A DNA stretch of 64,000 nt from assembly GCA_023898805.1 (NCBI GenBank), contig CP060260.1:1878050-1942049 (forward strand), in the 5' to 3' direction. The notes beneath the pieces were generated by a model that saw only the letters and a program-made list of their open reading frames with translations, was not told where the DNA came from and made no database searches. The DNA is from Rhodospirillales bacterium. GTDB taxonomy: Bacteria > Pseudomonadota > Alphaproteobacteria > Micavibrionales > UBA1664. Shown here piece after piece: positions 60,409 through 64,000 of this stretch (its first letter is position 1; every line of letters starts with the position of its first letter). The translations under genes and the position numbers were made by a program.

Positions 60409-60414
60409 TGGGCC

Positions 60415-60936
60415 ATGAACGCCAGCGAGATTTTCAACGCCCACATGGTCATCACCCGGATGATCGACCCATCTTCGCGCACGTTCGATGCCGGGGAGGC
60501 GGCATGGCTGATATCAAACGTGCCAAGCCAGCCGAACTCGCCTTTCCTGCGGATGAAACAGGCAACGCATGAAATCGAGTTTTTTGATGTCCCGCCCGAT
60601 CCAGATGTCTGGGGCGTCGATGGGGACCCCACATATTCAGATCACCAGAAAATCGCGCGTTACCGTGTTTTGCACCTCAGGGGTAAAATGGAAATCGCCG
60701 CGTGCGAACGCGATCGCGACGAAGTACGGGATGAATATTGTCTGTATTACAATCCGCGATCCGGCGCGCCGCGCGCGCTCAGGCGCCTTAAAGCGCTTCA
60801 AGTGAAATTCAGGCGCGTTTCCGATGACGGCAACACCATCCGCAACAGAAGTTTTAAATTCAGTTTTTGGCGGGGCTGGAAAAAACCCGCCGCCCTCTTG
60901 CGTGCGGGCAAAGGCGCAAATCCAAAAATTGTATGA
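60415..60936 (+). CDS. Hypothetical protein divergent from ccrM
   Basis: A 173-aa basic soluble protein with no recognised domain. The centre is acidic (EFFDVPPDPDVWGVDGDP) and the C-terminus strongly basic (RALRRLKALQVKFRRVS, then FWRGWKKPAALLR), which could bind nucleic acid. The ATG at 60415 is preferred over one 12 codons upstream that lies in the promoter. It shares the GANTC-rich control region with ccrM. Confidence 0.6.
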   Translation: MNASEIFNAHMVITRMIDPSSRTFDAGEAAWLISNVPSQPNSPFLRMKQATHEIEFFDVPPDPDVWGVDGDPTYSDHQKIARYRVLHLRGKMEIAACERDRDEVRDEYCLYYNPRSGAPRALRRLKALQVKFRRVSDDGNTIRNRSFKFSFWRGWKKPAALLRAGKGANPKIV

Positions 60937-60954
60937 ACCTGACTTTTTGATCTT

Positions 60955-62301
60955 ATGCTCGGAAACATTTTCAATCGTTTTTCAAGACTCATCCGCGAAA
61001 CCCCTGCCGAAATTTATATCGGCGCGGCCTTGGGCATGACGCTGGGAGCGGCTGTCGCATTCAATCACGAGGCGGCCAAGCGCGGGCAGATCCCGCTGGC
61101 TTTTTCCGAACTCAGCCAGTTAAAAAAACAGGCGCAGGATACGAAGGAACAGCTTTCGTCGCTGTCCCTATATTACGCGACCCTCAACGATTTGTTGATG
61201 CAGGTTTTCGAGGCCAACAACACGGCCCGCAACGGCTTTTTCGGTGAGTGGTCCGAAAAATTCGCCTTCGAGCTTGAAAAGAAAATCGAGCGCACGATGC
61301 GCTTCCATCATCAGATCCCGGAATACAGCGCCGAATTGCCAGGTTATGCTGCCGCCTCGCTCAGGCTTCTCGACACGCTGGCGCAGGCGCGTGCCGACTT
61401 GCCGCCGATCGTCGAGGCCCTGCGCGATAGCTGGGATGAAAATCACGACGACATTAAAAAAACGGTCCATTACAAGGTCCCTGTCTGCGTAACGAACAAA
61501 AAGGGTCGTGAAATCTGTCATGACAAGGACAAAACGCGCGAGGAATACGACTATACGATCCACACCTATCGTTATTATGGGGACAAGGGCCGCCGCGCCG
61601 CGCGCCTTATGCAGGCGTTTACGGCGAAATATCCGGACCTGAAAATGAATCTGGCGCTGGCCACCGTGGGTGGCACGAACGCCGAAAACGAATGGGCGAT
61701 CCGCGAAAGCCGCCGCCTGCTGCCCGGATACAAGGCACCGGACGGCAAGGAGTATGTCCGTCTTGCTAATGTCTGGGCGACTGGCTCGAACTATGCGGTG
61801 CTGGTGCCGCGCATTCATGAAACTCAGCCCGTGGTCAACGGCGAAACCCACGCGTGGATCGCAGCCGAACCCTATGCGCACGGTACACGCTATAAGACGC
61901 ACAGCCACGACAGCGACGGACCCCAGGAATTTCAGGTCGCGCAAAAAGCCTTTGCAACCACGGCAAAACAGCTTGAACAACTTTCGACGTTGATCGACGG
62001 CATCGTTCTGGTGCGTGACGGCATCGGCCCGCTTGATGAAAAGATCAAGGTCTATGTGAACGCGGCCCTGCATCGCGGTCCGGGGGACCCAGCCCGGCTG
62101 GGGGGCGAGGTGCTTTCCAAGGCGCGAAATATGTACGAAAAAAACTATGTGGGTGGCTTTGACGTCTATCCCGCTCAATGGGGCATGGCCGTGCTTTATA
62201 CCCTGCTTGCGGGGGCTTTGGGCGGCGGGCTGGGCAAGCTTGTCGATCTCTGGGGTAATCGCCGCGGTCGCGCGGGGGCAATCAGACGGTTGCGGCCCTG
62301 A
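60955..62301 (+). CDS. Membrane-anchored hypothetical protein with two helices
   Basis: A 448-aa protein with an N-terminal membrane helix (about 20-36, IYIGAALGMTLGAAVAF) and a second near the C-terminus (about 408-428, MAVLYTLLAGALGGGL). Between them is a large, probably extracytoplasmic domain with a coiled coil after the first helix (about 48-70) and charged loops; CVTNKKGREIC could form a disulfide. No family is recognised. It follows the 173-aa gene by 18 bp and ends overlapping convergent rnhB by 20 bp. Confidence 0.65.
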   Translation: MLGNIFNRFSRLIRETPAEIYIGAALGMTLGAAVAFNHEAAKRGQIPLAFSELSQLKKQAQDTKEQLSSLSLYYATLNDLLMQVFEANNTARNGFFGEWSEKFAFELEKKIERTMRFHHQIPEYSAELPGYAAASLRLLDTLAQARADLPPIVEALRDSWDENHDDIKKTVHYKVPVCVTNKKGREICHDKDKTREEYDYTIHTYRYYGDKGRRAARLMQAFTAKYPDLKMNLALATVGGTNAENEWAIRESRRLLPGYKAPDGKEYVRLANVWATGSNYAVLVPRIHETQPVVNGETHAWIAAEPYAHGTRYKTHSHDSDGPQEFQVAQKAFATTAKQLEQLSTLIDGIVLVRDGIGPLDEKIKVYVNAALHRGPGDPARLGGEVLSKARNMYEKNYVGGFDVYPAQWGMAVLYTLLAGALGGGLGKLVDLWGNRRGRAGAIRRLRP

Positions 62302-62896
62302 CCGGCGCGAAGCTGCGCCGGTGATGCGGGCACGGCCCGTGCGCCTGAATGGCCGCGACATGCGCGGCGGTAGGATATCCCATATGCCTGTCGAACCCGT
62401 ATTGCGGATGCGCGGCGTGTAATTCGCGCATGAGGCGGTCGCGCGTCACTTTTGCCAGAATGGATGCGCAGGCGATGGAAACCGATTTGTCGTCACCCTT
62501 GATGACAGGGCGCAGGTCGTATTTCTCCAGCCCGCGCGGCTTGTGGTTGCCGTCGACCAGAAGGGTTTCCAGCTTCACGTCGAAAGCCAGCGTCAGTGCG
62601 TCCACCGCGCGCCCCATGGCCAGGAAGGTGGCCTGAAGGATGTTGTAGCGATCGATTTCGCCCGGCTCCGCCACCGCGATTCCAAAGGCGCAATGCCGCG
62701 TGATTTCGGTGAACAGCGCCTCGCGCTTATGGGCGGTGAGCTTCTTGCTGTCGCGCACAAGGCCGAAAAAGGGCAAGGACCGGTCAAAGACATGGACGCA
62801 CGCGGCAACCACCGGCCCGGCCAGCGGCCCGCGCCCGGCCTCGTCGATCCCGGCGACCGGCCCCGCGAACTGGTTTTCCAGCATGAATGTCGGCAT
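62282..62896 (-). CDS. rnhB: Ribonuclease HII
   Basis: A 204-aa RNase HII that nicks at ribonucleotides in DNA. Catalytic residues lie in AGIDEAGRGPLAGP (Asp-Glu), LVDGNHKPRG (Asp) and the KGDDKSVSIACASILAKVTRD segment. I use MPTFMLENQF because the longer frame starts at a TTG. ccrM next to rnhB is the order known from Caulobacter. Confidence 0.94.
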   Translation of the reverse strand: MPTFMLENQFAGPVAGIDEAGRGPLAGPVVAACVHVFDRSLPFFGLVRDSKKLTAHKREALFTEITRHCAFGIAVAEPGEIDRYNILQATFLAMGRAVDALTLAFDVKLETLLVDGNHKPRGLEKYDLRPVIKGDDKSVSIACASILAKVTRDRLMRELHAAHPQYGFDRHMGYPTAAHVAAIQAHGPCPHHRRSFAPVRAATV

Positions 62897-62904
62897 TCCG
62901 CGCC

Positions 62905-64000
62905 TCAAGCGTTTAGGGTTTTGCTCACGACTTCGTAGACATCGGGCGAGAGATCGCCCGAATTTTGTATGCGTTCAAGCTCGCTTTTCATTTTCGCGGC
63001 CAGCGCGGGCACGAAGGTCTTCCACCCGCGCATCGGCGTCAGCAGCCGCGCCGCGACCGACGGGTTGATGCCGTTCAGCTTGATGACCGCGTCGGCCAGC
63101 AACGTATAACCCGCGCCCGATGGGTGGTGGAATCCTGCCATGTTGCGCAGGGCATAGGCGCCGAAAACCGACCGCACGCGGTTCGGATTGGTCCACGTAA
63201 AGGCCGGATGGGCCAGCAGGCCGCGTATATCTTCGATCACGCTTGCGCGTGCGGCACCGGCCTGCAATGCGAACCATTTATCGACGACAAGCGCATGCTC
63301 GCCGAAGCGTTGAAGAAACGCGGCGACCAGCGCGTCGCGTTCTTGCGTCGTCAGGCTGGCGACGGCCTTGAGCGCGCCCAGCGTTTCGGTCATCGTCGTG
63401 CCGGTATCGAATTGCGCACGGGCAAGGGTCATGCCGCGCGCGGGGTCTGCCTGTGCGATCAGCTCCAGCGCGGCGTTGCGCAACGCGCGCCTTGCGACCG
63501 CGTCGGGTTCCAGGCTGAACGGCCCGGCGGCGGTGCCGTTTTCGGCGTACAACGCCTCCAGCCGATCTTCCAGCGCCGCGCCCATTCGCGTTTCCAGATG
63601 CGTGCGCACCGCATGGATGGCGGCAGGGTCGGTCGGCCTGTGCGTGGCTGCGACGATGGGGTCGTCTGGCAAAGCCAGCATCCTGGCCAGCAGCGCCTTT
63701 TTATCGTCCTTCATGGCGTCGATCATGCCGCCCAGCGCGGCGATCAGCGCGTCTTCGTCGGGCAGGGGGGCGCCCTTGCCATAGGCCGCGATGCCGCGGT
63801 CGAAGGCGCGCAGCATCAAACGTTGCCCGGCATCCCAGCGATTGACGCCGTCGTAGTCATGGACCATGCGAAAGCGCAAGGCGTCCTCTTCCTCGTCCAT
63901 TTCGACCTGCACCGGCGCGGAAAATCCACGCAGAATGGACGGCACGGGTTTGCTGCCGATATTCTCGAACACGAAACTTTGTTCGGCCTTTTGCAATTCC
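62905..64000 (-). CDS. pepN: Aminopeptidase N, C-terminal part (runs off the window)
   Basis: The visible 363 residues are the C-terminal domains of an E. coli PepN-type M1 aminopeptidase: EQSFVFENIGSKPVPSILRGFSAPVQVE marks the domain boundary, and SVFGAYALRNMAGFHHPSGAGY with QLNGINPSVAARLLTPM is typical of the helical C-terminal domain. The zinc site HExxH-E lies in the part beyond 64000. The gene is transcribed before rnhB with eight bases between them. Confidence 0.92.
   Translation of the reverse strand, partial: ELQKAEQSFVFENIGSKPVPSILRGFSAPVQVEMDEEEDALRFRMVHDYDGVNRWDAGQRLMLRAFDRGIAAYGKGAPLPDEDALIAALGGMIDAMKDDKKALLARMLALPDDPIVAATHRPTDPAAIHAVRTHLETRMGAALEDRLEALYAENGTAAGPFSLEPDAVARRALRNAALELIAQADPARGMTLARAQFDTGTTMTETLGALKAVASLTTQERDALVAAFLQRFGEHALVVDKWFALQAGAARASVIEDIRGLLAHPAFTWTNPNRVRSVFGAYALRNMAGFHHPSGAGYTLLADAVIKLNGINPSVAARLLTPMRGWKTFVPALAAKMKSELERIQNSGDLSPDVYEVVSKTLNA

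Overview
The window looks like a high-GC (about 60%) alphaproteobacterial core chromosome segment. Several conserved alphaproteobacterial blocks support this: popZ near valS; nadD-rsfS-rlmH-envC-ctpA-YibQ-like-rppH; the split Fo operon atpI-atpB-atpE-b'-b; tolQRAB behind ybgC and ruvCAB; ccrM next to rnhB; and a zapA / 6S RNA candidate / ygfA block. It has features of Rhodospirillales-like or Micavibrionales-like lineages, but I cannot fix the genus from sequence alone. There is no CRISPR array, prophage or large island. The only autonomous mobile element is one intact IS1595-family insertion sequence (1802-2525) with perfect ends and an 8-bp target duplication.

Layout. 0.2-4.5 kb: sulfurtransferase, DUF4345 membrane protein, a 58-aa ORF, the IS, tRNA-Asn, a MetA-type acyltransferase, an RNase H-like protein and tRNA-Cys; both tRNA genes are followed by copies of tRNA 3' ends. 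4.6-11.1 kb: degenerate isoaspartyl methyltransferase-like gene, tolC, popZ, an unknown gene and valS. 11.1-18.1 kb, mostly minus strand: Hsp20, rpmE, fructose-bisphosphate aldolase, a MarR-like regulator with a coupled 44-aa ORF, gapA and tkt. 18.3-20 kb: a zapA-linked small protein, zapA, a 6S RNA candidate and ygfA. 20-24.4 kb: an unknown 405-aa protein, a response regulator paired with an HPt-like protein that lacks its histidine, and yebC. 23.3-31.8 kb: ruvC, ruvAB, ybgC and tolQRAB with accessory genes in between; pal and cpoB are not in their usual place. 32.6-38.4 kb: the rppH to nadD block on the minus strand. 39.2-41.9 kb: the Fo ATP synthase genes. 42-50.6 kb: a ChaN/EreA-like exported protein, smc, a DsbA-like protein, an ABC exporter and mutY. 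50.6-57.8 kb: a DUF721 protein, efp, an inositol-phosphatase-family gene, an OmpA-like/partner pair, a MidA-like methyltransferase, lgt and a solute-binding lipoprotein. 57.8-64 kb: an unknown 396-aa protein, ccrM with a dense GANTC cluster upstream, two unknown genes, rnhB and the 3' part of pepN.

Several genes fit a polarised, GANTC-methylating cell cycle (PopZ, CcrM, ZapA, SMC, DUF721) and envelope maintenance (Tol, EnvC-like, CtpA, Lgt, TolC, OmpA-like). The best candidates for something new are the seven GANTC sites plus a 17-bp palindrome between ccrM and a divergent unknown gene, an EF-P with glutamine at the normally basic tip position, the pseudo-HPt/response-regulator pair, the tRNA-tail repeats, and a set of accessory genes whose predicted promoters imply leaderless or very short-leader mRNAs. 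All functional assignments come from reading motifs and gene order; no database search was run.
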